Source of the DNA: Baylisascaris procyonis
Lineage: Eukaryota > Nematoda > Chromadorea > Rhabditida > Ascarididae
Direction: 5' to 3'
DNA: 64,000 nucleotides
Assembly (NCBI GenBank): GCA_037389465.1
Contig: JAZARR010000200.1
Location: 2,735,501-2,799,500 of the forward strand
In this document: piece after piece, positions 24,781-38,139 of the stretch
How positions within the stretch are numbered: the first letter of the stretch is position 1
Layout: every line of letters starts with the position of its first letter
Notes under the pieces: model-generated
Seen by the model: only the letters and a program-made list of their open reading frames with translations
What the model was told of the DNA's origin: nothing
Database searches by the model: none
Position numbers and translations under genes: made by a program

Positions 24781-25412
24781 AAGTTTTCATTGGTCATCAA
24801 AAACGCTCCGTTGTCTTTCCTAATATCAACAAGTAAAAGACACTTCCAATCAAACGATTACGAATCAATCAAAGCACTTAGCTTTAAGCATCAATTCTGT
24901 TGCACACACAAACAAAATGAAATATCCTCTGATATCCAGAAAATCCAATTATGCTGATTAATCCCAATATCGGGAGTGGAGATTTTTTGATTGAGAAAAT
25001 AAATGCTTTTTATTGATTTGTTTGTAAATAAAGATCATTCTAAAAATGTAAAAGAAAAGTTGAATTTTAAAAAGATTTTAGTTGAAAAGTGGAATGGTCA
25101 AAAATTTTCACGAAATATTCGACATCTCAAAATTTCACTTCAGAATATTGCAATACTGTTAAAAACTTGAAAATTTTCGTAAATTATGCAAAAAAAAAAA
25201 TCAATGAAGAAAGTGATATCTCAAAAATCGCTAACATGTAATATCTTAGACGAAATTACTAATTATCGAGCAAAACCCATTAGGCTTCTTAGTGCAATTT
25301 TTGGGCACTAAAATAAATGCAATATGGAGCTTTTTTTTCCAACTGCAATAGTATGTCATCGTTATAAAACGATACAAAAAATGAGAAAAAAAATTACTTT
25401 CGATGGGAAAAG

Positions 25413-25502
25413 TTTTTGGGAACAAGTAAATTCTTGGGAACAAGTAAAATTACTCTCAATCGGAAAAAATAAATTCCCAAAAAATTCTTGGGAACAGGTA
25501 AA
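25413..25502 (+). repeat. Three copies of an 18-base unit
   Basis: TTCTTGGGAACAAGTAAA-type units at 25413, 25431 (adjacent) and 25485 (after a 36-base gap), with one or two substitutions. The stretch also carries the inverted form TTCCCAAAAA in the gap. Confidence 0.85.
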
Positions 25503-25559
25503 TTTTTCAGTGGGAAAAAATTACCTTCAATAAGTAAATAAACTGATCAATAAATATAA

Positions 25560-28330
25560 TTTAAAAAAGAAAAATAATTTTACTTGCGTTGAAGAATACA
25601 AACTGGGCCAATAAACGATGATGTATCAACAACAACAAAAAAAAGCGTTTCTCTTCGCTAACGTTCAATTGCTGCATGGAATTGTGGCATGTAGCTGAGA
25701 TCTCTCAATGGGCAAGCCAGCTTTCTAATATGCATGCAAATAAATGTAAAAGCGATGTACCATCAATAATAGCATCGACGATTAAAAACTTGGCTCTTCT
25801 ATATCGCTTTGTTTCGCATTGCATATCGTCCCTGTGGACGTTGTTATGCTTAAGTTAAGGCTTTTAACGCCAGGCATATTCCACAAATGAGCCAATTTTG
25901 CGTTGGCCAAGAAATTTGACCAACGTGTTAAGTGCGTTTCCTTGGATCAGCATGAAAAACAGATGAAGCATTCCCTAGAAATATGATGTCACTAGTACTA
26001 AATAAGCTGTGAGAGTCTATACTATATAAGCATTAGTACTCTGAGAGCAAAATATTCCCGAGAGTTTGGTAAAACCAGGTTCCCAAGAAATCTTTTTTTT
26101 TTGCTTCGCTAGTGTTGTGCTAGTAAAAATCAGCATCAACTAACGATGGTCACATTGGCAGGAAGGCCTCGTATGAATCGTGAAATTGATGTGCTTAGCA
26201 ACGACCAAGATTAACTTTATAAAATTTTATCGCAATAATTTTGGGAATAGTGTTCGAGCCTTTCCTATAGAGATGTTATCAGGTAAAAGCCTAAAATCAA
26301 AAACAATTATGACTAAATAAAAAATTATATTTCACCTGAGGACAGCAAATATTTTTACAGAAGCACTCCAAAATGCCGAATTGAGACAACATGATTAGCG
26401 AAGATGAAAGGATATAAACGAGGAACAAGGGTGGGGGTGAAAGAGCGAATGAAGGCAAAGAAATGGTTTCGACGTTATAATAGCTAGGCGAAGACCAAAG
26501 GCTCAACGTCGAACTGTTCTTGTATTTTGATCATCATAGCGATTCGCCTTTTTTTCTATATTCACATTGATATTTTTCCCATATTTCCTTAGCTAAATAT
26601 TTCCTTAATGAATGCTATTTAGGGTCGAATCACTTTTTTTCGAATTCTCAATCATAAGAAGTTCGACCGGAAGATAGATCTAATTTTCAATTTGACCTGA
26701 AGTCATCCGAAGGTGAAGATATCGGATCTGAACGGATTTACGCCTATCAATTCATGCTATATCGTCAGATATTGCTGTTCGCCTAAGAAACATTGGAATG
26801 CTCTCATAGAACGCTGAAAGAATCGGCGCACCTCATTTCGGCTGTTTTCCATAGGGAAAACAATGCGCTAAACGCTCGTCACATTCAGCACACTAGTGTC
26901 TTCTTTCATTCGTATAGGTCTTGAAACGCTTTCTTTAAATGGGATGAACCTCGTCAAGAAATTTTTGAATAGGGAAAACAACTAAGACAGCAACCCCTTA
27001 TAGTGGATAGCATCTTTTGCTTGACGTTCTTCGATCAGATAACGCATTCCTAGCAGAGAGAATCGAATATTTTCTTCACATCTTCATCTTCAATGATTTA
27101 TATTCTCTCTTTACATCTTAGAGCCAATATTGAAGCAATCTTACTGCTATATATCACCATATATTCAGCAATTAGCAATATAAAAGTGGAACCACTAAAA
27201 GAAATGAATATAACAATATAGTATACAATGGATTGATCAAGAAATATTTTCAGGGATGAGCTATTTTGCATGAAAATTGAAAAACTATATGTGAAGAACA
27301 ATTGAATTCTCAAGTTCCTTTGACTTAAGGAGCTTGATTTAGACAAATATGAAGGCAAAAAAGCATTTTAATGATTTCACTAAAAATATTTCACCTATTT
27401 CACTCGATGAATTTTGAGTGTTTTCGAGTTCCCATACATCCATCACTTATTTACGAGGTTTTCTACACGAGATTTTTTAAGGGATATTTTAGCGGCAAAA
27501 CTTATGCTTTTATGTTGAGTTGATGGGATTTACAATAGCAGTACATTTCTGCGAATAGAGGATGGGTTCGACTTATTGCCTTCACCGGTAGTACAACAGA
27601 AAGTGCTTACTTAACCCTGAAATTATAGTACAAAATGAAGGGGATTTTACCGATATTAGTTGGTCGAAGATGTTTTCTGCACTTCTCGAACGATACTCAA
27701 GGGATTTTCAAGAAAAATAAACTATTCCCGAAAAACTTTCTTTTCGATGAGACTCTAGCGCAATTATGCTAGTTGGGATCGTGTTTCTAACCGCACGATA
27801 CGTCTTATGTTGCTGCTTCAGCCTCATCCCTCCTTCTTACCTCCTTCCAACCCCTTCTCCCTTATCGTCAATCCTAGCTGAAAGAAACTTGTTCATGAGG
27901 ATTTCAGTTGCACATAACCATCGTCCAGCAACTGGTCGACGAAGTTGATCTACTTTGACAATATAATGGGTGCTAAAATTGCTTAGCGGGTAAATCGCAA
28001 GTGTTAGCTCCCAATGGTGAAATTTTGCCACCAATAAAAGCATCATTCAATCTCCTCTCAGATATGTCACCAAATGAGACCATCGACTTTTCGCATTTGC
28101 AATGCAGCCATTACATCAGTAATTTACACGTATGTTGAATTCTTACAATAAATAGCCGAATAAATAGGAAATTACGCCAGCCAAGTTGGCACAATATGAT
28201 GCATGTAGCGCAAATTTTTCAATCATTTCAACCATATAGATTCGTTATGCAAACACTCTAGGTAACGAGTAATGCTTAATCACATGAATTTTTTTTTTTA
28301 AATCATCAAATTAGCACTACGCAGTTGCCA
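25560..28330. other. Spacer, no gene called
   Basis: Less AT-rich around 26640-27060 with short frames on both strands but no consistent start or splice pair. Homopurine tract at 26400-26465 and pyrimidine tract at 27815-27875. Confidence 0.35.
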
Positions 28331-28332
28331 AA

Positions 28333-28434
28333 CCCGTAAAATGGATTTCCGCCCTACCAAAATCTCGATGCAAAACTGAAAAATCCGCAAAATGGGTTTC
28401 GATCCTAATGGAATCTTGGTCAAAACTAACAAAT
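28333..28434 (+). repeat. 51-base tandem duplication
   Basis: Two adjacent copies of about 51 bases (28333-28383 and 28384-28434), roughly 70-75% alike with a compensating one-base indel. The period is a multiple of three and a plus frame of 41 codons runs through both, giving related peptides (PVKWISALPKS and SAKWVSILMES). Confidence 0.7.
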
Positions 28435-28639
28435 CTGCAACAATAAAACTCGACCATTTGTTTCGTATGAAATCCGAAGCCTTTTTTTCTAAAACAAAAA
28501 CTGCTCTTTGTATCGAAATTTTTGAACTACGAAGGAAATGACCTGGATTTGAATTTTTTGAGAAACTAAAAAAAACTAGGTTTTATTATAGTGATAAAAA
28601 CCTACCAAATAAAAGTGAAATAATCACACATGTTTTCAA

Positions 28640-31600
28640 AAAAAAAAAAACTTGAAAATTATATGACCTTCAAAGAAAAATGTATAATGCTTTCCAATAA
28701 TCATCTCTGCTTCAGCAAAAAAAGATATTCTAATGTGATGGAAATAACTGAAAGTTTTAGCATTCAAATTTCAAATGTCAGTACCACGATTCAAATGTCA
28801 GGAAGGAGTTTCAACCAATATCCAGAGATAGATAATCAAATGCTTTGCAATCTGACTGCAAGATTATTATTGCTCATAATGCTTTGAAAGACAATTCTCA
28901 CTGGAACGTAATAAGCAAAAAAGTTCTGTTTGGATAAATTGCGAACTTTGTAAACTCGTATTAACCGTAAAATGACTTACTCAAAGATATATCAATAACA
29001 GGCACACTGGAAATAGCGAAACCCATATTGCTTTTCGCTTTTGTCCACATAACAAATAAATAGAATTTTTAATAAAAGAAAATGTTTGAGTGCGTAGATG
29101 CATAATGAACCTAAAAATATGCACAGACACACAGACTCGTAGCCCATTTATGTGCAAATTGTCAAGCATTTATTAAAGAAATATTGCATCTCAAAATACT
29201 GATTCGTTCATAGAAATGCGAACGACTAATAATAAAAATTTCTTTTTATTCATCTAAAAGTGGTAATGTTGAGCTCAATTTTTTCTACTCATTTTTTTTA
29301 GACAACTCACGACTCTTGAATATTAGCATATCGTAAGCGTACATAATAGCAGCATTTTTTTTTTCGCAGAATTCAACCACTTTCCTCTATTCACTGGTTT
29401 GGAATAAATGTTATGCTTAATATAAGGTATCATAGTTTTAGATAAATTTCTCTCCATTATTTCATATTTCTCCAAAGAAAACGTAAATGTAAGTAGACTA
29501 TCAGGAAACAATTCACACCAAATCAGAATAGCTGCTCAGATACGACGGTATGTGTATCGTATAATGCTGAGTCATATCCAACTCAGCTTCTCACTTTTCA
29601 GTATGTAACAAATATGGGTCGCACTTCAACGATAGCTCCTTTTAAGCGACACGCATATCATGTAATGTTGGGCACTCATACTTAGCATCTTCAAGAGAGC
29701 TTAAGAGATACGGTATGCGTACCGTATAATATTGAGCCAATAGTAGAAGGAAACCTAACTATGTGTTGACATAGTCAATAGCTTATACCAGATTATCGCT
29801 GATGAAAACTGTTATGAAACTATAGAACATAAAGAATAATTCACATCTCAATATTCTCTCATCCCAAATTTCTATTATGAATTATTTTTCCCTCTTTCCT
29901 CCTCTCCATCTTCCACTCTCTATCCTAGTTTTTTTCCCAAATTTTCCACTTTCCCCTTCTATCTCTCTCTTCCCTTTCCGATCTGCCGCAATTTTCACAC
30001 TCATAAATATTTGATTGCCACTCTGTACATTTCCGGACGCGAATTCCATGCACTTTTTTTTTTTCTGCAACATCATTTGCTTCACTCTCAAACGATATTA
30101 TCAGCTAACGAGAATGCAATGTTTGTTGAGAGCTTCTTCGTCCCACCCAAACCGTATCCCTTGAGCATAGAAAATTGCATATGTAATAAGGCAATTTGCA
30201 AACTTCGAATGCAAGGACATTTAAAACTCAACTACTTACTGACAAAAATCCAACACACACAAATATATCTCTATGCATCAACATGTCATACTCTTTGAAG
30301 TCAATCAATACCAAATATGAGGGAACGAATCAGATTTAAATTTCAATTTCATTGTGTACATCTAAAATCGAATATCGCAAACGAGATCGAACAAATATTA
30401 GAGTGCTCTTTGATTAGTATGTTAAAAGAAGGCTCTGAATTATTAGCGACCCTTCAATTTATGGTATAAACCAAATCGTTTAGTATAAACCATGGTATAA
30501 ACTATGGTATAAACCAAGATTTGTAAGTGTTCATCTTATGTTCATGTGTATGATACCGTAAGCCCTCTAATAATAAGTGTTACATCTAATAAAAGTGCTT
30601 TCTATGAGTTCATTATTATCTGAGTCTTTTAACTATATAATACTTTTACTGGAATCTATGTGATGGCAAGAATAACTCAACAAAATCAATAAAAAATAGC
30701 CTAAACTTATGTTCAAGTCATAGTGGGGATTTAAGCAAATATTTAATAGCCCATTGAAGCGTTCAAATTGAAATAAATAAGCTCAAAAATGAGGTATATC
30801 AAAAAACAAGCATCATGATCTGGATCCTTATGAGCTGAATAAGAAAAAAACTCTACCTTCATGAAACAATGAGTCTCGATCAATAGTACGGAAAAAGAAT
30901 TAAAATATTCTCTATTCGATTATCTTACTCGTTATTCCTTTAAGTGCAAAGTGAAACTTAAATATTAGAAACTCAATTGGTTCACCTCGAAAAACTTTTT
31001 CATCCTTTGAATGTAAAACCAAATAACCTTTAATAGGTCGCCATCAATAAACGTTTAGGTTTTGCAATGAGAGCGCTTGCGTATGTCAGAATAGAGGGCA
31101 ACAAGGCGGTGAAGAGGGGGGAGGGGAGGGGAGAGGAGGGGTTTATGGAAGAGGAGAGGTAACTGAGGTTGGAAACCGTGAATTGTCACATTTTTTACGG
31201 GGTTCTATCTACCTTTTCAAGTGCTCATTTGCATCAGCTCTATTCATTTCCAGGCATACCGAATATTTGAGCAAACGTAACTTTCAATTTTTTAATTCTA
31301 ATTTCCGGTAGTTCTAATTAGATGCGAAATATAGCATTAATAATGAATATTAAAAAGTCTATCACAATTCATCTCATGTACTTTTACGCAATTGCAATCA
31401 CAAAGTACACCATAGCAATGATACGTCTGTAAGTGTCTATTAATGTTGGTGGGATTTGTATAAGTTTACTTATTGATTAGTTGTGATTTATTCAACTGGA
31501 AAATTTATTCAAAGTAGAACAAGAAGATTTAGTGAATATAACTGATAAAGTAGTAGGCCACTCTTTTTTACTAATATTAATTTCGAAAGAAATAATATTA

Positions 31601-32193
31601 TGCTATAGGAGGCTTTAATACTGATTTTAGTTTTTATCACTTGAATAATTTATTTGAGTAATTCAAAATATTTAGTATATTTTAGCGGATATTTTATTGA
31701 TTATTCGCAACCTATAAAACGAAACGAATTGATGAAGTATTAGCAAAACAACTCCAGGTGGATTCTTCTACATATCTATTAATTTACCTTTATATTTTCC
31801 CGTCTCTTATCAACCACTATAGATCCTTTCAAGTGATTTTAATATGAACATAATAAAGAAATATGCAGTATTTTTTTTGCATTGAATCAATGGAGTACTC
31901 ATTAATCGATCGTTTAAATCACTGAGGAAATACTTAATGAGCCTTTTTCAAGGTGAAACCCCACCCTCCAAAAATTAAATACTATGAAAAAAAAACGCTC
32001 GAAAATCGAGACTAAATACTTCTCGAGGTAGAAAACCGAGACCAGTGACCTTTCAGTCTAATTTACCAAAAATGAGGGATTTCCTTTAAGAGAGATAACA
32101 ATGGTCTTAGGTGGTTTTCCTTTGTTCATATTCCGCATATCATTTTCCCATCTCATTCACGCTTCAATATATCATCTTCATGCATCACTAATT
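28640..32193. other. AT-rich spacer, no gene seen
   Basis: Contains a pyrimidine tract at 29885-29985, a short GGTATAAAC repeat at 30460-30515 and a G/A-rich tract at 31095-31170. Confidence 0.4.
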
Positions 32194-32363
32194 TCATGTT
32201 TTAGAAAGGAATGATTTATCACTCAAGTTTAGAAGCATTTCTGGATTATAAAACAATAAGAGCTTTCTATTGTGAATTTGCTGCTTAATGGAACCTTTCA
32301 ATATTGGTTTCGAATCCAATATCTCGTCAAATGAATCACTTATTTTAGTAAAGACTACGTTTG

Positions 32364-32608
32364 CTACAGAATCCGGTAAACAAAAACGACGATGAGTGCA
32401 GATTTGTTGATTCCCTAGAAATAGCAATGAGCCTGTGCAAAGGGCATAATCATACATTAAAAAAAATCTCATCTAATCCTACAAGTCTCACATTCATCAT
32501 AGAGTGTCCAAATATCCGTTCTGCACCAATAGGCTCCATAATCTTTTCAACGTAACGCATCATTATAACTGCGATAGCCATTTCGTTCGATGCATTTAGC
32601 TCATTCAT
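32364..32608 (-). CDS. Two-exon small ORF, 55 residues, hydrophobic tail
   Basis: An ATG at 32608 opens 39 codons to 32492, followed by donor GTGAGA (32491-32486). A 77-base intron ends in a pyrimidine-rich acceptor, TTGCTATTTCTAG. Exon 2, 32414-32364, continues in phase for 16 codons to TAG. About three quarters of first codon positions in exon 1 are purines, a coding signature. Exon 1 is methionine-rich and mixed in charge (contains YVEKIMEPIGAERIFG); exon 2 is short and hydrophobic (ALIVVFVYRIL), so a membrane tail is possible. Without splicing, exon 1 runs on to a stop as 52 codons. A plus-strand frame (32600-32667) overlaps and is judged a shadow. No family is recognised. Confidence 0.4.
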
Positions 32609-34189
32609 CCAGAAAACTTAGAAATTGAAAGAATTTACCAGCAGTATTTTTGCGAATTGAACAAGTAAGAATAAAAAAAATTGAAAAATTCCGATCTACC
32701 ATCACATCGTTGGAGTTAATTTATACTACCGATCGAATAAGAATATTCATTTTATATGGTGAATTTTGAAGTATACAGAAAAAAATGGATCGTTTCAACC
32801 GATCCTGAAATTGAGGGAAGTGGAAAAATTTTATGAAAAATTTGAAAACAAAAAAGAGGATTTTACAAGAGTAGCATCAACAGTCATAAGTTTCGTTAAT
32901 AAAGTACGCTTCTTATACGCTTATCATTAGCCGTCTTTCGCTCGTCAAATATCCTAACAACATACTTCCTTATAGCATACAACATTTGTTCTTCACAGCA
33001 TATTTCATTTTTTGGGAGAAGTAAGTGCTGAGAGAGGATGAGAAAAGAGAAGGAAGGAGGAGGGGATTGTTTTGCAGTCAGTGGCAAAGCACACCCAAAA
33101 ATTTAACGCATATGCGCTTTTTGCATTGAAGAATATGAGCACATCTTCATTTAAAAGCATAACTCATTCCAAGGTACGAGATAATTTTAGTTTGTGGACT
33201 CATCACTAAAGTTTTTTCTTGAAAATTTCGAGCTCAAGGTCTGTTGAAATTCATCGATGCAATAAATGGCAATTGATTGATTCGATTGACTGCTCTCACG
33301 TTGAATTTTTTCATTAATACAGTTGTATGACTTAAAGCAGCGTGGAAATTGAAGAATTTGCATATAGCACAGCAATGAAATCTCTATTAGCTTATTCTAA
33401 ATGAGGAAAAAATTTGCATCCCTCGAAAAAAAAAGCCTCACAAGATGATGTCACCTTGACAATGATATTTGTCAATTGGTTCCTATATTCGTCATGAATT
33501 CGCTAAAAATGAGTGTCATTTTATTTGCCGGTTATACCTTTCAGAAATATATTTTTATAAAAATTAACCGAAAATTTTCAACGAATTTTTTTCGAAAGAA
33601 AATCTCACTCAATCAAAATTTTTTATGTACAATATATAATCTGATTTTCATTTTTAATTTTAGATTGTCATGTATATAATATTTCATAGTAACAGCAGTA
33701 ATATGAGGTGAGAGTAGTCTACTTCAAAAATTCTTTCGATATCCAATATTGACTAACATTATTGGGCAAACTAAGCAAGCAAATCCATAAAATATTCAGT
33801 TAATATAACATAATTCATTGCTGTAAGAATAATTAAATGAAATCGTAACGAAAAAAAAATTAATTTCGTTGAAAAAAATTGAAAAGACAAAATATACCGA
33901 AATATACCGAAAAAATACCGAAATTTTTTTAAATTTCAAAAATTTTCTCATCAGAATGAAGTCCAACCAGAATATGAAGGAAATGATTGAGTGAAATTAG
34001 GCAATAGAATATTTTAGACTTCAAAATATGAATATTTCCTTAACAGCGGCTATTTAATTTATATACTACTATGATTGCATTAGATAAACTCAATAATGTG
34101 TTTATAATCCAATATCATTACTACAAAAAAAAAACAGCAATCAATTTGTTCATAAAGTGTGGCTGAATAGATAAAAAATAGTCTTATTT

Positions 34190-34890
34190 AGTGACTAAAA
34201 GCCAATAACAAGCGCATTCAAACGTCTTCAATATTTGTTGGCCCGGATGAGCTTATCGAGGATATTATTAACAACACCGATACCGATCCAATGCAGCAAA
34301 TAAGTTCCAACGATTTTGATTGTAATAAAAAAAAATACAAATTACGAAAAATAATATGCAGATTCAACAAATATATTGAAATGTAAATAAATTTTTTGTA
34401 AGAAACAAAAAACTTTTACACTTACAATTACTTCCCGATTTACTCTCCTTGCTTCCCGATTGATCATCGTTGTTCTTCTTGAGAAACTTGAGCATCTGTT
34501 AGATGGCCTTCGAGTAGAGCCCAAAAAAAAGCGTCGTATTGCTTTTCCAAAATGGGTCGACTCTTTCACTTGAAAACGATCAAACAACGTCCCACGAGTG
34601 AATGCTGCCGAATAATATCAGAATCCGAAGGATACAGCGTTGAATTACCGATCGAAATCGTGAAGTGACCGATAGAATGAAGGCAAAAAAAATGGATTTT
34701 TGTATATTCAGTTGATTGCGTCGGAAGTTTGTCTCACTCGAATTGTCGCTTTGTAACGGTCAATAAAGCACAATCCAATAACGTCGAGACTTCCAGCTCT
34801 TATCCGGTCAATATGTGTTATTTCCTGCCTGACCTCCTCTTCGGCAAGACTGTAGAAATTTGCATTTTAAACGCAATTCATTGATTATAC
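34190..34890. other. Dual-strand open region, possible pseudogene
   Basis: On the plus strand, four consecutive frames of about 38-68 codons cover the interval, including one from ATG with SESEGYSVELPIEIVK. On the minus strand one reading frame, interrupted by only four stops, contains AEEEVRQEITHIDRIRAGSL near the top and KIVGTYLLHWIGIGVVNNIL near the bottom; the first of these has 73% purine first positions. A strong minus-strand donor, GTAAGTG, follows a short ATG frame (MLKFLKKNNDDQ) at 34495-34426. A decayed coding sequence is likely but its strand and identity are undecided. Confidence 0.3.
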
Positions 34891-35163
34891 GTTGCAGATT
34901 ATTTCAATAGTTACGTATATTCAACGAATACAGATCGTACACTTAAAAAGAGAACTACAATATATGACGTTAATAAGTGAATTGCTGCAAAAATACATAA
35001 AATTTATATTTACGGTTTGAAATAGAAAAATATACAAGTAATGGCCAATTTTTATCAATAGTTACTTTGCATCGCCTCTCTAATATTCAAATAAACATTT
35101 GCAATCAGATGTGGAAAGAGTTTTTAACAGCAACGCAATTATACAGACATCACCAGTGCGCTG

Positions 35164-35343
<180 letters not shown>

Positions 35344-36337
35344 TAATCAAAGCAAGAAATTTCAACAGAGAAAAAAAGTGAAAATTTAAACTATTATAAA
35401 GCTATCGCTCTTGCATATCATGGCACTCACAGTTGAAACTTGTTAGATCTTTGACAGATTTCAGAGGAAGAGAGAAGGAGATGGGAAGAGGCATGTTTTG
35501 AGAGTTATTTACTCCAATAGTACCAATTTTTTTTTGGAAAACGGGAAAGTTCGACCCTAAGAGTTTTTCTGCTATGTGATGGTCAGCAGTAGACACAGTA
35601 AAACAACAGCGCCAAAAAAAAGCTATTGCATTCGCGTTATAACTGTGACTGGACCGACGTATGGATATGTGAAGGATTGAATACGGCAATTTCAAGAATT
35701 TCTACTCTCCAATTATTTCAGCCATATCAGGCGAATACAAACAGTAATAAAATGCTCTAAACTTTACGTGCATAATGACTACTGCTCAAATATTATACAT
35801 ATAATTACACGGAAGTGATTACCTAATTACGCCTTACTATCTATCGACGAATTCCAGTAGATACAGTTTTATATATCAAAATAGTTCTCTAAGATGCGGT
35901 TTAGAATAAATATTCAAGGCTATTTTTGATAGAGTATCACGTATTAAGATGAAGTGTTAACAAGTCCGGAATTGTTATCATATTATCATTCAGTAGTCGC
36001 TACAGTGCGTATCTTTGTGTTGTTATCATTATAATTTGCATATTTAAATATTTCATTGTCAATGATTGATCAACTCCATTTGAGATTCTCCTAAATACAA
36101 TAGTCTCAAAATTCACTCATGAATATCATCCCTCTCAATCCAACATTGCAATGAGACAACAACGTCGAATTTCTATTGCCGTTGAACAAATTATTGCCTT
36201 CAACGGGAACCATCCGTGAAAAAAAAAAGAAGAAAAAAAGTAACATGCGAGTTTCCAACTGTAAGAATGCGTGACTTGTTGCTAGGCACAAAAAATGAGA
36301 CATAAAAGTGCTCCTTTTTTCTTCTATGCACGAGTGA

Positions 36338-36460
36338 TTGCGTGTATTTGTGTGTATGTGCACGTATGTCTGTGTCTATGTCTGTGCGCCTGCGCGTGCG
36401 CGTATGTGTGCGCGTACGTATATGCATATTTGTGTGTATATATATGTGTGTGTGTGCATT
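36338..36460 (+). repeat. GT/GC/TA alternating purine-pyrimidine tract
   Basis: Mostly alternating purine-pyrimidine sequence including GCGCGTGCGCGTATGTGTGC and a TATATATGTGTGTG end; a shorter related stretch lies at 36541-36582. Such alternation can adopt Z-DNA. Confidence 0.8.
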
Positions 36461-36975
36461 AGTGTTTCATTTTTTTGTTTTATTATCGTGCAATTTTTTT
36501 TTCGTGCAGCGATATTAACTATGTCGTTAATTACATTTGAATGTGTCCGTGTATGTCCGCGTATGTGTGTGGCATATGTGCAAAAAAACAGTTGATCTCA
36601 ACTGACGACTGATAAAAATAGTAACGAATGTCTACAATAGCAATAAAATAATCTAATAAAATATACACAAATGCAGGCTCGCATGTGTTATATAGATAAT
36701 GTCGCATGCCAACAACAAAAGTCTCATTCGAATTCATATTGGTTTCATATGAATTTATAATTTTTCATCATAAAATAACATCTATCTATTCTATTATTTT
36801 CGCGTTGTATAAATTTATAGATATAAAAAGTAATTGAAAATCTGATATTTAATAAGGAAATTCCGATATTTATTTCAATTCATTAATTCGTTCTCATTAA
36901 CAAATAAATGAGAAAATAGCTCATCACTGATCGATCGAACTAATTAATCGATGAAATTTGCAACCTTTAATTACT

Positions 36976-36988
36976 CCCCCCCCCCCCC
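36976..36988 (+). repeat. C13 homopolymer
   Basis: Thirteen consecutive C followed by a second C-rich patch at 37002-37010. Confidence 0.85.
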
Positions 36989-37477
36989 ATCTTTAATTAT
37001 TCCCACCCCCAATCCTCTAAATTTTCGAAGGTTTTAAGAGTGAGCATTTTCATCAAAAACTTACGCTTCATTGTTTCGCTCATCACTAATTTGTCAGCCC
37101 TTATATGTTATCAAAAATTTTCTGCGTAAAATTGAATTTTACGTTTGGCATGTTGCCATAATTCAGTCTTGACACTTTGAATAGAAGTGCAATTGACAGC
37201 TTTGTGACAAGTGATCTTCGATGACGGAAGGAAAAAAAAAAGAATCAAAGGCGCTAAAAATTTGTGTTCTCAAATGATTTCGTCCTATAGATTCCCCGCC
37301 AAGTCCAACATTCGGCTACAAATGCCAAAAAATATATCGCTTTTTTGTGCTTGATAACGGGATATTCAATTCTTCACTCTATTTCTTCAACATTTTATTA
37401 CGCGTCATTAGCTGATAATCCTGTATTTATGATTTAGCTTGCTGGTAAGAGAAAAAAGTGGGTGGACGATAGAAGAT

Positions 37478-37600
37478 GTACCCCTAAAAGAGGGAGTATT
37501 CGTAGATGGAAGTAGGGGTACCCAGAGGAGAGTAGGGGTACCCAGAGGGGAAGTATTCATAAACTGCACTAAGGGATTCCCTAAAAAGAGGGAGTATTTT
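37478..37600 (+). repeat. Cluster of short direct and inverted repeats
   Basis: A 20-base tandem pair (AGTAGGGGTACCCAGAGGAG) at 37511-37550; CCTAAAAGAGGGAGTATT at 37482 and a near copy at 37580; and GTACCCCTA at 37478 as the inverse of TAGGGGTAC in the tandem units, allowing a 9-base stem. Confidence 0.8.
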
Positions 37601-38069
37601 TGAGCCTGATCACTAATGAGATTCTAATAAACTAATGAAAGCAAATGATAAGCGTAAAAATAATCATAAAATGTCAACAATGTAAATTTCACATAAAATT
37701 GGAACATCATTTCAAGATTCAATTCTTCAATAATTTACCTTCAATGAAAATTTCCACTTAAATTGTGAATGTTTTCCGATTACTTTCAATCATCAACCTA
37801 AATTCATAAGTGATAGTCGATAAATATATTTTTTTGAATGCTATTAATATTATCAACAATTCATTATTCAAAGCAATATTTCACGCAATATTAGGTATAT
37901 TCTACGTTTCAGTGAATACTTCAGCAGTGGTAAACTGATATAAGCGCATGAGCTAGTACCTTATAATTGAGAATGAAAACTGTCACATTTCCCTGGATAA
38001 AAGAGCGGGATCTTCAAGGTGAGAGACCACGGCTTCCTAAATAGGATATCCGAGAAATGGAGATCCGAG

Positions 38070-38139
38070 TAATGGAGATCCGATAGGACATCCGAGATAA
38101 GAGGTAATGGAGATCCGATAGGACATCCGAGATAAGAGG
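38070..38139 (+). repeat. Exact 35-base tandem duplication
   Basis: Two identical 35-base copies (38070-38104 and 38105-38139) with further partial copies of GGAGATCCGA and GATATCCGAG just upstream, a decayed minisatellite. Confidence 0.92.

Noticed and set aside
25400..25510. CRISPR-like repeats
   Set aside because: The units are short, irregularly spaced and not separated by constant-length spacers; the genome is eukaryotic.
26660..26790. Short frame FDLKSSEGEDIGSERIYAYQ resembling a TGF-beta propeptide segment
   Set aside because: The likeness is to a few loosely conserved residues, the frame is 43 codons, and no mature-domain cysteines follow.
31100..31170. G-quadruplex or telomere-like tract
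   Set aside because: G-rich purine run without a regular GGG-loop or telomere repeat unit.
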